Numbered from the stretch's first letter, positions 16,527 through 24,531 are shown. The stretch is 41,480 nucleotides of DNA from Clostridiaceae bacterium (GCA_012518795.1 JAAYRL010000010.1:1-41480); one strand, 5' to 3'. A program made the numbers and translations. Notes: generated by a model from the letters alone, not told the origin.

Positions 16527-17453
16527 ATGAGTATATTTGATAAATTTAAAAGGGGTTTACAAAAAACTCGTGACTTCGTTACCGAAAGTTTTAACAGAAT
16601 AGCTGCAAATTTAGGTTATTTTGATGAGGATATGCTGGATGAGCTCGAGATGGTTTTAGTTCAAGCAGATTGTGGCATAGAATGTGCCACTGAGTTAACG
16701 GATAGCATTAGAGAGCATATTAAAAACACAGGTGATTCCTCTGTGGAAACAGTTCTTGATGTTTTGCGTGCCGGTATGCTGGATATCTTAAAAGACGTTC
16801 AGCCCTTGAAATTAGATCCGAATAGACTCAACATCCTGTTGATGGTTGGCGTAAATGGTACAGGTAAAACTACAACTTGTGGTAAGTTAGCCAAACGTTA
16901 TCGTGATCAAGGCAAACGTGTTTTAATGGCAGCAGCAGATACATTCAGAGCGGCAGCGATTGAACAAATTAAAGTTTGGGGTGAAAGAACTTCTACGGCG
17001 GTTATAGCTCACAAAACCGGTTCGGATCCGTCAGCTGTTGTCTTTGATGCAATTGATGCAGCAAAAGCAAGAAATACTGATGTTTTAATTATAGATACTG
17101 CCGGACGTTTACATACCAAGCAAAATCTGATGGATGAGTTGGCAAAGATTAGGCGAATAATAGGTCGAGAAGCACCGGATGCTAATCTGGAAACCTTATT
17201 AGTTATAGATGCGACAACCGGTCAAAATGCAATTGTTCAAGCCAATGCGTTTGCTGAAGCCACTGATGTAACAGGATTAATCATTACTAAGCTCGATGGT
17301 AATGCTAAAGGTGGAGTTGCATTGGCTGTTGTTAAAGAAACAAATCTACCGGTGAAACTAGCCGGTCTCGGTGAAAGCGTAGACGACTTACAAGATTTCG
17401 ACTCAGAAAACTTTGTTGATTCCTTGTTGCCCGATCCGGAATCGCTGAAATAA
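16527..17453 (+). CDS. ftsY: signal recognition particle receptor FtsY
   Basis: FtsY is the membrane-associated GTPase that docks SRP-ribosome complexes at the translocon. The 308-residue protein has the helical N domain and the G domain with GVNGTGKTTTCGKLA (G1), AADTFRAAAIEQ, DTAGRLHTKQNLMDEL (G3), TKLDGNAKGG and a C-terminal GLGESVDDLQDFD. It lacks the long acidic A domain of enterobacteria, as is usual in Firmicutes. ATG 16527 follows GAGGG. It lies between smc and ylxM-ffh, the standard order. Confidence 0.97.
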   Translation: MSIFDKFKRGLQKTRDFVTESFNRIAANLGYFDEDMLDELEMVLVQADCGIECATELTDSIREHIKNTGDSSVETVLDVLRAGMLDILKDVQPLKLDPNRLNILLMVGVNGTGKTTTCGKLAKRYRDQGKRVLMAAADTFRAAAIEQIKVWGERTSTAVIAHKTGSDPSAVVFDAIDAAKARNTDVLIIDTAGRLHTKQNLMDELAKIRRIIGREAPDANLETLLVIDATTGQNAIVQANAFAEATDVTGLIITKLDGNAKGGVALAVVKETNLPVKLAGLGESVDDLQDFDSENFVDSLLPDPESLK

Positions 17454-17491
17454 TAATCTATGCTTAGATAGGCTGAAAATATCAGTATCCT

Positions 17492-17731
17492 TGCACACTA
17501 TTTAAGGTTGAACCGTAAAATTGTTGTCTAAGCTTGAAAAGTGTGCATATGCAACTCGGAAAAGCCGGATTTATTAAAAATCAAGCACACTATTTAAGGT
17601 TGAACCGTAAAATCGTTGTCTAAGCTTAAAAAGTGTGCAAGGCCCACAAAGAAAAGCTTATTTATCTAGAAAATGTGCACAAAATCTAAGGTTATGCCGT
17701 GAAATCATAGTTCAAACTTAAATAGTGTGCA
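17492..17731. repeat. array of three 56-bp palindromic elements with 92-bp period
   Basis: Elements at 17492-17547, 17584-17639 and 17676-17731 begin with (T/A)GCACA and end with GTGTGCA, and each is 56 bases long. The ends form an imperfect stem of about 15 bp (TGCACACT-n-TTTAAG pairing with CTT(G/A)AA-n-AGTGTGCA). Starts are exactly 92 bases apart, with 36-base linkers. Copies 1 and 2 are nearly identical and copy 3 is diverged. The same element recurs at 32680-32919. The array fills most of the 373-base gap between ftsY and ylxM. No open reading frame or transposase accompanies it. Confidence 0.9.
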
Positions 17732-17764
17732 ATTTTAATTTGACATAATTTGACATAATATTAG

Positions 17765-17804
17765 AAAACATGACCTGTCAAGCTCTTTTACTTGACAGAT
17801 GTTT
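17765..17804. terminator. strong hairpin, probable (bidirectional) terminator before ylxM
   Basis: CTGTCAAG (17775-17782) pairs with CTTGACAG (17791-17798) around an eight-base loop. The flanks AAAACAT (17765-17771) and ATGTTTT (17799-17805) extend the stem past a three-base bulge and supply a T-run on either strand. It probably ends the ftsY transcript. Confidence 0.75.
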
Positions 17805-17826
17805 TAAAACTGATATTCTGTTATTT

Positions 17827-18171
17827 ATGTCAGGCAAAAAGTTAGTTAAACAACATAATTACTTATGTATTCTTTTAGATTACTATGGGGATCTGTTGAC
17901 TCAAAGAAGGCAACAAATCTTAAATATGTCTCTTGAAGATGATATGTCACTTTCGGAGATAGCGGAAAAATTGGAAATTTCCCGTCAAGCAGTTCATGAT
18001 AATATTCAACAGGCAGTTGAACAGCTTCAACAATATGAACGCAATCTGGGAATGGTTCAAAAGGATCAAAGCTTGGTCAAAAAAGTTGATCATATTTTAA
18101 GCAATTATAAATTTGAACAAAAATCAGAAATTGTTCGTGAATTAGAAGAATTAAAAGAAATGATATTATAA
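17827..18171 (+). CDS. ylxM: YlxM family putative DNA-binding protein
   Basis: YlxM proteins are small helix-turn-helix proteins encoded beside ffh and thought to act with the SRP pathway; the exact role is unsettled. The 114-residue product has the family opening YLCILLDYYGDLLTQRRQQ and the helix-turn-helix MSLSEIAEKLEISRQAVHDN. A longer frame from ATG 17770 would run through the terminator hairpin, so I use ATG 17827. TTGACA (17792-17797) and TATTCT (17814-17819) could place transcription start at or next to this ATG. There is no Shine-Dalgarno sequence, so the mRNA may be leaderless. Its 3' end is tandemly duplicated downstream. Confidence 0.87.
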   Translation: MSGKKLVKQHNYLCILLDYYGDLLTQRRQQILNMSLEDDMSLSEIAEKLEISRQAVHDNIQQAVEQLQQYERNLGMVQKDQSLVKKVDHILSNYKFEQKSEIVRELEELKEMIL

Positions 18172-18246
18172 AAATATTAGAAGAATTAAAACGAATGATA
18201 TTATAAAAACATTCAGAAGAGTTCATAGCAATGATTTTATAAATGA
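18142..18246 (+). repeat. 35-bp tandem repeat, three copies, starting inside ylxM
   Basis: Copies at 18142-18176, 18177-18211 and 18212-18246 start with TT(A/C)AGAAGA and contain ATGAT(A/T)TTATAAA. Copy 1 covers the last 30 bases of ylxM; copy 2 differs from it by only a few bases and copy 3 is diverged. They fill the whole ylxM-ffh gap up to the ffh ribosome site. Confidence 0.85.
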
Positions 18247-18256
18247 GAGGATATTT

Positions 18257-19609
18257 ATGGCGCTATTTAGTAGTTTATCTGACAAATTAAAATCAATCAC
18301 CGACCGGATGCAGGGAAAAACTCGTGTCACGGAAAAAGATATCAAAGAAATGATGCGTGAAATCAGACTGGCTCTTTTAGAAGCTGACGTTCATTTCAAA
18401 GTTGTGAAAGAACTTGTTGATGATATTTCCGAGAAAGCAAAGGGTGCTGATGTAATGGAAAGCTTAACCCCCGGTCAGCAGGTGGTCAAAGTTGTTCATG
18501 AAGCATTGATTGATATTTTCGGTAAAGAGAATACCAAACTGGAAGTTTCACCTGACGGTTTTACAGTAATAATGCTTTATGGCTTGCAGGGCTCAGGTAA
18601 AACTACAACTGCGGCTAAATTGGCTCGTCTTTTGAAAAACAACGGCAAAAAGCCCTTTTTGACTTCAGTTGACGTGCATCGTCCGGCAGCACAAGAACAA
18701 TTGGTTGTTTTAGCTGAGCAAATTGATGTTCCTTGTCATATTAATCCACAAGAAAAATCGGCCTCCGAAATTGCCCGTAGTGCGATCGAACGAGCTAAAT
18801 ATTTGTTGTGTGATACTCTGATTGTGGATACGGCAGGTCGAATGACGGTTGATCCGGAATTGATGCAGGAATTAAGGGAGATAAATGAAACTGTAAAACC
18901 GACGGAACGCTTGCTGATTGTTGATGCTATGATCGGTCAAGAAGCGGTCAATATTGCACTGGAATTTGAAAAAGAAATAGGCATTGACGGTTTTATCATG
19001 ACTAAACTTGATGGTGATGCAAGAGGCGGTGCAGCTCTCTCGATTCGTCATATTACAGGTAAACCGATCAAAATGATTACTACCGGAGAAAAACTTGATG
19101 CTATAGAAGAATTTCATCCGGAACGAATGGCTTCAAGAATTCTCGGTATGGGCGATGTTCTGACTTTGATCGAAAAAGCCAGTGCCGCAATTGATGAGAA
19201 AAAGGCACAAGAAGCGTATGAAAGAATGCGCAAGAATCAATTTACTTTGGATGATATGCTCGAACAATTTGAGCAAATGAATAAGATGGGTGGAATACAG
19301 AGTATTTTGTCCATGTTACCCGGTGTAGGCAAAAAAATTGATTCAAATGCCGTTGATGATAAGAGAATGCAAAGAACGGCCGCAATCATCAAATCAATGA
19401 CTCCAAAAGAACGTGAAATGCCGAAAATATTGAATGCCAGTCGTCGCAAAAGAATTGCCGCCGGTAGCGGAGTTCAGGTTTCAGATGTCAATCAATTAAT
19501 TAAACAATTCAATGAAATGCAAAAAATGATGAAACAGTTTACTCGAATGGGAAGAGGTAAACAACGTCGCATGATGCAACAATTCGGCGGCGGAGATCTT
19601 CCGTTCTGA
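18257..19609 (+). CDS. ffh: signal recognition particle protein Ffh (SRP54)
   Basis: Ffh binds SRP RNA and signal sequences of nascent proteins and delivers them to FtsY. The 450-residue protein has the N domain, G1 [42 protein letters not shown] and [13 protein letters not shown]. The methionine-rich M domain with [20 protein letters not shown] ends in MMQQFGGG. Length and architecture are normal. ATG 18257 follows GAGAGG. It is the gene after ylxM and is followed by rpsP. No SRP RNA gene was found in the window. Confidence 0.97.
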   Translation: MALFSSLSDKLKSITDRMQGKTRVTEKDIKEMMREIRLALLEADVHFKVVKELVDDISEKAKGADVMESLTPGQQVVKVVHEALIDIFGKENTKLEVSPDGFTVIMLYGLQGSGKTTTAAKLARLLKNNGKKPFLTSVDVHRPAAQEQLVVLAEQIDVPCHINPQEKSASEIARSAIERAKYLLCDTLIVDTAGRMTVDPELMQELREINETVKPTERLLIVDAMIGQEAVNIALEFEKEIGIDGFIMTKLDGDARGGAALSIRHITGKPIKMITTGEKLDAIEEFHPERMASRILGMGDVLTLIEKASAAIDEKKAQEAYERMRKNQFTLDDMLEQFEQMNKMGGIQSILSMLPGVGKKIDSNAVDDKRMQRTAAIIKSMTPKEREMPKILNASRRKRIAAGSGVQVSDVNQLIKQFNEMQKMMKQFTRMGRGKQRRMMQQFGGGDLPF

Positions 19610-19643
19610 AAATAAATTAAATTGTATATATGGAGGAAATACA

Positions 19644-19913
19644 ATGGCAGTAAAAATTCGTTTAAAACGTATCGGAGCAAAAAAACAACCTTCTTATCGT
19701 GTTGTTGTTGCAGATTCAAGATCACCCAGAGATGGCAGATTTATCGAAGAAATCGGTTTTTATAATCCGCTTGTTGAACCTGCGGATATCAGAATTGATT
19801 TGGAAAAAGTTGATCAATGGATAAAAAACGGTGCTCAACCGACCGATACAGTCAGAGCTTTAATCAACAAAACTCGACAAGCTTCTGACAAAAAAGAAGA
19901 AACAGGTGATTAA
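19644..19913 (+). CDS. rpsP: 30S ribosomal protein S16
   Basis: The 89-residue protein begins [20 protein letters not shown], continues [21 protein letters not shown], and has the diagnostic [13 protein letters not shown]. All are conserved in S16, a small-subunit assembly protein. ATG 19644 follows TGGAGG. It heads the rpsP-khpA-rimM run; the three-base gap to khpA indicates one transcript. Confidence 0.97.
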   Translation: MAVKIRLKRIGAKKQPSYRVVVADSRSPRDGRFIEEIGFYNPLVEPADIRIDLEKVDQWIKNGAQPTDTVRALINKTRQASDKKEETGD

Positions 19914-19916
19914 TAA

Positions 19917-20153
19917 ATGATAGATCTATTAAAAACATTAGTAGAGCCTTTGGTCGATAATATAGATGATGTAAAGATCGATCAAATAGATCGTGGAAAC
20001 ACTGTAGTTTTAGAAGTCAGAGTTAATCCGGAAGATATGGGACGCGTAATCGGTCGCCGTGGTCGCAGAGCACAAGCTATACGTTCAGTCATGCGTGCAA
20101 AAGCAAAACTGGAAAATAAACGTGTTATCGTGGACATCGTAGATCCTGAATAA
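19917..20153 (+). CDS. khpA: KH-domain RNA-binding protein KhpA
   Basis: A 78-residue single-KH-domain protein (YlqC/UPF0109 family). The GXXG loop is in MGRVIGRRGRRAQAIRSVMRA, followed by VIVDIVDPE. KhpA forms a heterodimer with KhpB (Jag) and binds RNA, affecting cell division and envelope genes in some Gram-positives. The ribosome site AGGTGA lies in the end of rpsP, so translation is probably coupled. The position between rpsP and rimM is standard for Firmicutes. Confidence 0.93.
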   Translation: MIDLLKTLVEPLVDNIDDVKIDQIDRGNTVVLEVRVNPEDMGRVIGRRGRRAQAIRSVMRAKAKLENKRVIVDIVDPE

Positions 20154-20171
20154 TTTAACAGTTAAATAATT

Positions 20172-20705
20172 ATGGCAAATCTGACAGAACGTTTTATAAT
20201 CGGACGTATAGGAAAACCTCGTGGTTTAAAAGGTGAACTGCGAGTGTTTCCTTTGACCGATGATATAGAACGTTTCCACAATCTGAAATGCTGTTATCTG
20301 GAAGATCAAGATGAAAACATTTTAGCTGAGCTTGAAATTGCTGAATGCAGAATAGTGCAAGATCAAGTCAGTATCAAATTCAAAAATTATAATACACGTG
20401 ATCTTGCGGAAAAACTGAAGAATCAATATATTAGTGTGGCTCGCTCAGAAGCGATTGATTTAACCAAAGATGAATATTTTGTTGCTGATTTAATCGGTTG
20501 TGAAGTATATGACCAAAGTTTTGGTTATCTGGGTAAAATATTTCAAATTCAAAAAACTTCGGCACATGATGTAACAATTGTGCGAAAACCCGGCAAAAAA
20601 GACTTACTTTATCCCAATTTACGTAGTGTTGTTAAGAAGATTGATCTAGATAAGCGAAAAATAGATGTTAATTTGCCAACCGGTCTCTACGAAATATATC
20701 GCTAA
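20172..20705 (+). CDS. rimM: 16S rRNA processing protein RimM
   Basis: RimM helps mature the 30S head by binding S19. The 177-residue protein has the N-terminal barrel motif IIGRIGKPRGLKGELRVFPLTD and the C-terminal PRC-barrel with DLIGCEVYD...LGKI, then LLYPNLRSVVKKIDLDKRKIDVNLPTGL. ATG 20172 has no clear Shine-Dalgarno sequence. It is followed by a 34-bp repeat array rather than directly by trmD. Confidence 0.94.
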   Translation: MANLTERFIIGRIGKPRGLKGELRVFPLTDDIERFHNLKCCYLEDQDENILAELEIAECRIVQDQVSIKFKNYNTRDLAEKLKNQYISVARSEAIDLTKDEYFVADLIGCEVYDQSFGYLGKIFQIQKTSAHDVTIVRKPGKKDLLYPNLRSVVKKIDLDKRKIDVNLPTGLYEIYR

Positions 20706-20733
20706 GCACAACAAATAATTATTTGTACACTAA

Positions 20734-20835
20734 TGAACCAGAACTGAGTAAAGTAGTCTATCAGAAATGAACCAGAACTGAGTGTAGAAGACTATCAAAA
20801 TTGAACCAGAACTGAGTAAAGCAGACTATCAGGAT
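20734..20835 (+). repeat. 34-bp tandem repeat, three copies
   Basis: Copies at 20734-20767, 20768-20801 and 20802-20835 each begin TGAACCAGAACTGAGT and end near GACTATCA. A fourth copy appears to begin at 20836 (TGACC). The array fills most of the rimM-trmD gap inside an otherwise compact operon. I see no strong inverted repeat within the unit and no ribosome site in it. Confidence 0.93.
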
Positions 20836-20852
20836 TGACCTCGTAATCTTTT

Positions 20853-21776
20853 ATGAATAAGTTTTCAGTATTAACATTATTTCCGGAAATAATTGAACAA
20901 GGCTTGAATTATAGTATAACAGGCCGAGCAATTAAGGAATGTTTAATTGAGCTCAATTTAATCAATATCAGAAATTTTGCCATGAATAAGCATGGCCAAA
21001 TTGATGATAAATTGTTTGGTGGAGGAACCGGCATGTTGATGATGGCGGAGCCCATCTTGGCAGCTTGGCTCAGCATCTATGAAAAAGATCTGCAACAGTT
21101 TCTCACAAATCTTTCAGAATCAATAAAAGATTTAGAAGTTATTGAATCTGCAGATTTTACAGAAGATTTAGGCATTGAATCGTTAAAATCCAAGCAACTA
21201 TCGGAGATGATGTTGCTTGAGATTTGGCAAAATAAAATCAAAGAAGTAAGTCAAGATCGGATCATTTATCTTAGTCCGAAAGGCAAGATTTTCAACCAAC
21301 AAATGGCGCAAGAATTTTCCCGGGAAGAACATCTGGTTTTTCTTTGTGGTCATTATGAAGGGGTGGACCAAAGAATTCTTGATGTATTGCAAGTAGAAGA
21401 AGTATCTTTGGGTGATTTCGTTTTAACCGGAGGTGAACCTGCGCTTGTTGTGATGATAGATGCAATCAGCCGTTTGATTCCGGGAGTTTTAGCAAATGAG
21501 GAAGCGCATCAGGCTGATTCACATTCTGCCGGTTTACTGGAAGAACCACAATATACCAGACCGGCAAATTGGCATGGCTTAAACGTGCCGGAAATTTTGC
21601 TTTCCGGTCATCAGGCTAATATAGAAAAATATCGAAAGAGCAAAAGTTTACTTGAAACATACAAAAAAAGACCTGATCTTTTGCAAAAAAAATCAGCTTT
21701 AGAAGAAAATAATTCATCAGAAAATTTAACGGAAGAAGACTGGCTATTATTAATTGACAGCTTGAAAAACAATTGA
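20853..21776 (+). CDS. trmD: tRNA (guanine-37-N1)-methyltransferase TrmD, with insertion
   Basis: TrmD methylates G37 next to the anticodon using S-adenosylmethionine bound in a trefoil knot, preventing frameshifts. Family motifs are intact: FSVLTLFPEIIEQG, FGGGTGMLMMAEP, LCGHYEGVDQR, SLGDFVLTGGEPA and LLEEPQYTRP. At 307 residues it is about 60 longer than usual. Roughly 50 extra residues, acidic and predicted helical, lie between MMAEPILAAW (ends about 72) and RIIYLSPKG (begins about 136), with a short polar tail besides. ATG 20853 has no Shine-Dalgarno sequence; the repeat array lies just upstream. rplS follows. Confidence 0.95.
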   Translation: MNKFSVLTLFPEIIEQGLNYSITGRAIKECLIELNLINIRNFAMNKHGQIDDKLFGGGTGMLMMAEPILAAWLSIYEKDLQQFLTNLSESIKDLEVIESADFTEDLGIESLKSKQLSEMMLLEIWQNKIKEVSQDRIIYLSPKGKIFNQQMAQEFSREEHLVFLCGHYEGVDQRILDVLQVEEVSLGDFVLTGGEPALVVMIDAISRLIPGVLANEEAHQADSHSAGLLEEPQYTRPANWHGLNVPEILLSGHQANIEKYRKSKSLLETYKKRPDLLQKKSALEENNSSENLTEEDWLLLIDSLKNN

Positions 21777-21799
21777 TACAATCTTTTAGGTTAAATATC

Positions 21800-21851
21800 G
21801 GTGGTCCGCTGCAATTGCGTGCAAGAACACCTGTAAAGAGAGGAGGAACGC
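21800..21851 (+). promoter_or_regulatory. probable L19 (rplS) leader RNA
   Basis: GGTG (21800-21803) pairs with CACC (21828-21831) around CCGCTGC and TGCGTGCAAGAA segments. The strong AGAGGAGG ribosome site of rplS follows at once. The position and the CCGCTGC/GTGCAAGAA elements recall the Firmicutes L19 leader, by which free L19 is thought to repress its own synthesis. This is recognition from memory, not a covariance search. Confidence 0.5.
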
Positions 21852-21854
21852 AAT

Positions 21855-22232
21855 ATGGACTTGATTAAAGCTGTTGAACAACAACAAATCAAAAAAGCTC
21901 ATAAACATGTTTCAGTTGGTGATCATGTTAAGGTACATCTCCAAATTAAAGAAGGAACACGTGAACGTATTCAGATCTATGAAGGAACTGTTATTGCTCG
22001 CAAAGGAGCCGGTTTAAGTGAAACTATTACTGTTCGTCGGATTTCTTACGGTGTAGGTATCGAACGTGTTTTCCCGTTGCACTCACCACGTGTGGCAAGA
22101 ATTGAAATTGTCCGTAAAGGTAGAGTACGCAGAGCTAAATTATATTACATTCGTAAGCGTGTCGGTAAAGCTGCCAGAGTCAGAGAGAGACTTATGAGCA
22201 GAGAAGAACGTGCTATGTACGAAAAAGAATAA
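21855..22232 (+). CDS. rplS: 50S ribosomal protein L19
   Basis: L19 sits at the 30S-50S interface. The 125-residue protein has the family signature [19 protein letters not shown], then [39 protein letters not shown] and [21 protein letters not shown] 21855 follows AGAGGAGG. A short C-terminal tail ([11 protein letters not shown]) extends beyond the core. It is preceded by a probable autoregulatory leader and followed by two hairpin terminators. Confidence 0.97.
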   Translation: MDLIKAVEQQQIKKAHKHVSVGDHVKVHLQIKEGTRERIQIYEGTVIARKGAGLSETITVRRISYGVGIERVFPLHSPRVARIEIVRKGRVRRAKLYYIRKRVGKAARVRERLMSREERAMYEKE

Positions 22233-22245
22233 TCATAAATAAAAG

Positions 22246-22275
22246 CCGCTCAGCAAAACGTTGTAGCGGTTTTTT
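22246..22275 (+). terminator. terminator after rplS
   Basis: CCGCT (22246-22250) pairs with AGCGG (22265-22269), followed by six T. It is the first of two hairpins closing the ribosomal operon. Confidence 0.75.
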
Positions 22276-22309
22276 AGTAAAATAAAGGCTCTGTTAACTA
22301 AAGATGAAG

Positions 22310-22337
22310 AAAAGAGATCAGATCTCTTTTTATTTTT
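22310..22337 (+). terminator. second terminator, before rbgA
   Basis: AAAAGAGATC (22310-22319) and GATCTCTTTT (22321-22330) form a near-perfect inverted repeat followed by TATTTTTT. It lies 39 bases before the rbgA start codon. Confidence 0.75.
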
Positions 22338-22375
22338 TAAGTTTACAGAACAAAAAGAATCGTTAGGAGCTGCTA

Positions 22376-23284
22376 ATGGCGAAAATTAATTGGTTTCCCG
22401 GACATATGGCTAAAAGTCTGAAAGAATTAAAAAAAAGCATTTCAGATTGTGACTATGTTATTGAAACATGTGATGCGAGATTGCCATTCTCCTCACGCAA
22501 TCCGCAATTGAATAAAGCTTTACAGAATAAAAACTATATGCTGTTACTGACAAAAGCTGATTTGGCAGATCCGATTCAGACAGTTGAATGGATTGATTTT
22601 TTTTCGCAACAAAAAAGTGACAATTTAGTTTCTGTAATGGCTATCAATTCGCTTTATAATGCTGAAGTCAACAACATCAGGAAAAGAGTATTAGCAGATA
22701 ATAAACATATTATTGAACGTGCAAAATCCAGAGGACGTCGTATTAAACCGATTCGTATTATGATTAACGGTATCCCCAATACCGGCAAATCAACTTTGAT
22801 CAATAGTTTGATCGGTAAGAAATCTGCTCAAGTTTCCAATCGACCCGGAGTAACTCGTTCTTTAAATTGGCTGCGAGCAGGAACAGAATTTGAATTGTTA
22901 GACACTCCCGGCATTCTTATGCCTAAATTAGAAACAGTTGCTGAACAAATAAAATTGAGTATTAGCGGTGCAATTAAAGATGATGTACTGCCATTAGTTG
23001 AAGTAGCTTGCGGTTTGATATTAATACTGGCACAACACTATCCTCATGTGCTTTTAGAGTTTTATCAAATAGAGTTAAATCAAGACTCGGATTACAGCAA
23101 TTGGTTTACTTCCTATGAATTACTGGAGAAAATAGCTTTGAAATTAAATATAATTAAAACCGGCGGTGTTCCTGATCCGGAAAGAACAGCACGCAGATTG
23201 CTTACTGAATACCGCCAAGGTAAACTTGGTCGTTTAAGTTTGGAATTTCCTAATCAAACAACAATTTTTCCCACATCATTGTGA
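22376..23284 (+). CDS. rbgA: ribosome biogenesis GTPase YlqF/RbgA
   Basis: RbgA drives a late step of 50S assembly. It is a circularly permuted GTPase: the G4-like TKADL comes first (~residues 60-64), then G1 GIPNTGKSTLINSL (~130-143), then the G3 DTPG. The N-terminus INWFPGHMAKSLKELK with the WFPGHM box is diagnostic. The C-terminal ANTAR-like domain ends in ARRLLTEYRQGKLGRLSLE. It is 302 residues, slightly long. ATG 22376 follows AGGAG. It is located in the conserved rplS-rbgA-rnhB order. Confidence 0.94.
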   Translation: MAKINWFPGHMAKSLKELKKSISDCDYVIETCDARLPFSSRNPQLNKALQNKNYMLLLTKADLADPIQTVEWIDFFSQQKSDNLVSVMAINSLYNAEVNNIRKRVLADNKHIIERAKSRGRRIKPIRIMINGIPNTGKSTLINSLIGKKSAQVSNRPGVTRSLNWLRAGTEFELLDTPGILMPKLETVAEQIKLSISGAIKDDVLPLVEVACGLILILAQHYPHVLLEFYQIELNQDSDYSNWFTSYELLEKIALKLNIIKTGGVPDPERTARRLLTEYRQGKLGRLSLEFPNQTTIFPTSL

Positions 23285-23304
23285 TTATTGAGAATTAAAC
23301 AAAT

Positions 23305-24390
23305 ATGACTAAAGAATATAAATTCCGTCTCACTGAACAAGATTACACTCGTTTTGCTCAAATGTCGGAAATTGAAAACAAGTTTTATAATGAAGGTTAT
23401 CAAATAATTGCCGGTGTAGATGAAGCGGGCAGAGGTCCTTTAGCCGGTCCGGTATTTTGTGCAGCTTGTATTCTTGATTCACAGAAACCGATTTATGGTT
23501 TAAACGATTCAAAGAAATTAACTGCAAAAAGACGAGAATATTTATTTGAAATAATTAAAGAACAGGCTTTGGCATATATGATTGTTTCTGTTTCAATTGA
23601 AGATATTGAAAACAAGAATATTCTAGGTGCTACTAAATCAGGTATGATTGATGCTGTTCTGGGTTTAAGTATTGAACCGGATTTGCTTTTAATTGATGCG
23701 GAACGTTTACAAGACGAGAGATTGCCGGCACAACGCAGTCTGAAGCATGGAGATGCAATTTCAAATAGCATTGCTGCGGCTTCTATTTTGGCTAAAGTTA
23801 GTCGGGACAATTTTATGATTGCGATGGATGAAATATATCCGGAATATCAATTTGCAAAGCACAAAGGCTATGCAACTGCAGCTCATTATTCTGCTATTGA
23901 AAAATATGGAATTTGTGAATTACATCGTTTAAGTTTTTTACATAAATTACGCTTAGGAAAAACAAATCCACGAAAGGTTGCCATTTCTCTTGAACAACAA
24001 AATGATCAAGATTCGGATATTAACAAAATGTCGGAATCCTCAACAAATAAAGGCAATTCCGCCGAAAATCAAGTTGCGAATAATTTGATTAATGCCGGTT
24101 ATAAAGTATTGGAACAAAATTTTTGGTTACGATCATTTGGTGAAATTGACTTGATTTTACAAAAAGACAAACGCTTATGTATTGTCGAAGTTAAAGCCAG
24201 ACAAAATGCAGATTATCAAGAACAAGCGATTTTTGCATTAGATGCTGATAAGAAATGGCGTATTAAAAAACTGGCAGAATATTATGCAATTTCTCGCAAG
24301 ATAAATTTCGAGGAAATGATATTTCTCTTAGCTGCCTGTAAACTAAACTCAAATAATCAAATTGAAAAAATCAAATACTATGATTTTTAA
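23305..24390 (+). CDS. rnhB: fused ribonuclease HII / YraN (UPF0102) protein
   Basis: The N-terminal ~215 residues are RNase HII, which removes ribonucleotides from DNA: GVDEAGRGPLAGPV (38-51), the LNDSKKLTAKRRE box, LLIDAERL, then SIAAASILAKVSRD and KHKGYATAAHY. A polar linker of about 35 residues (rich in Ser, Asn, Gln) leads to a UPF0102/YraN domain. That domain shows GNSAENQVANNLINAGYKVL, SFGEIDLI and CIVEVKAR, an endonuclease-like (PD-(D/E)xK type) fold of uncertain function. In many Firmicutes the two genes are neighbours; here one continuous 361-codon frame joins them. ATG 23305 has no clear ribosome site. Confidence 0.92.
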   Translation: MTKEYKFRLTEQDYTRFAQMSEIENKFYNEGYQIIAGVDEAGRGPLAGPVFCAACILDSQKPIYGLNDSKKLTAKRREYLFEIIKEQALAYMIVSVSIEDIENKNILGATKSGMIDAVLGLSIEPDLLLIDAERLQDERLPAQRSLKHGDAISNSIAAASILAKVSRDNFMIAMDEIYPEYQFAKHKGYATAAHYSAIEKYGICELHRLSFLHKLRLGKTNPRKVAISLEQQNDQDSDINKMSESSTNKGNSAENQVANNLINAGYKVLEQNFWLRSFGEIDLILQKDKRLCIVEVKARQNADYQEQAIFALDADKKWRIKKLAEYYAISRKINFEEMIFLLAACKLNSNNQIEKIKYYDF

Positions 24391-24482
24391 GATGTTTTTT
24401 GCAAACTACAATACAATAATTTAAATTTATTAATTAAATATAAAATCAACATTATGCTTTATATTCTAAGCCTTCTATTAAG

Positions 24483-24531
24483 TTGTAATTACAAGCTTGC
24501 AAATTGCTAATAAATATATTAATTTTATGAT
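24483..24531 (+). promoter_or_regulatory. promoter and palindrome upstream of the GntR gene
   Basis: TTGCTA (24504-24509) and TATGAT (24526-24531), 16 bases apart, form a plausible promoter. A perfect 12-bp palindrome, TTGTAATTACAA (24483-24494), lies just upstream. Its GT-N4-AC core fits GntR-type sites. The rest of the 178-base gap is featureless AT-rich DNA. Confidence 0.4.

Noticed and set aside
17492-17731. CRISPR array (repeats with regular spacing)
   Set aside because: The 56-base elements are diverged internally, there are only three copies and no cas genes. In the sister array at 32680 the linkers are near-identical, unlike CRISPR spacers.
24366-24388. Terminator at the end of rnhB
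   Set aside because: AAAAATCA/TGATTTTT is purely AT-rich and overlaps the coding end; too weak to claim in such AT-rich DNA.
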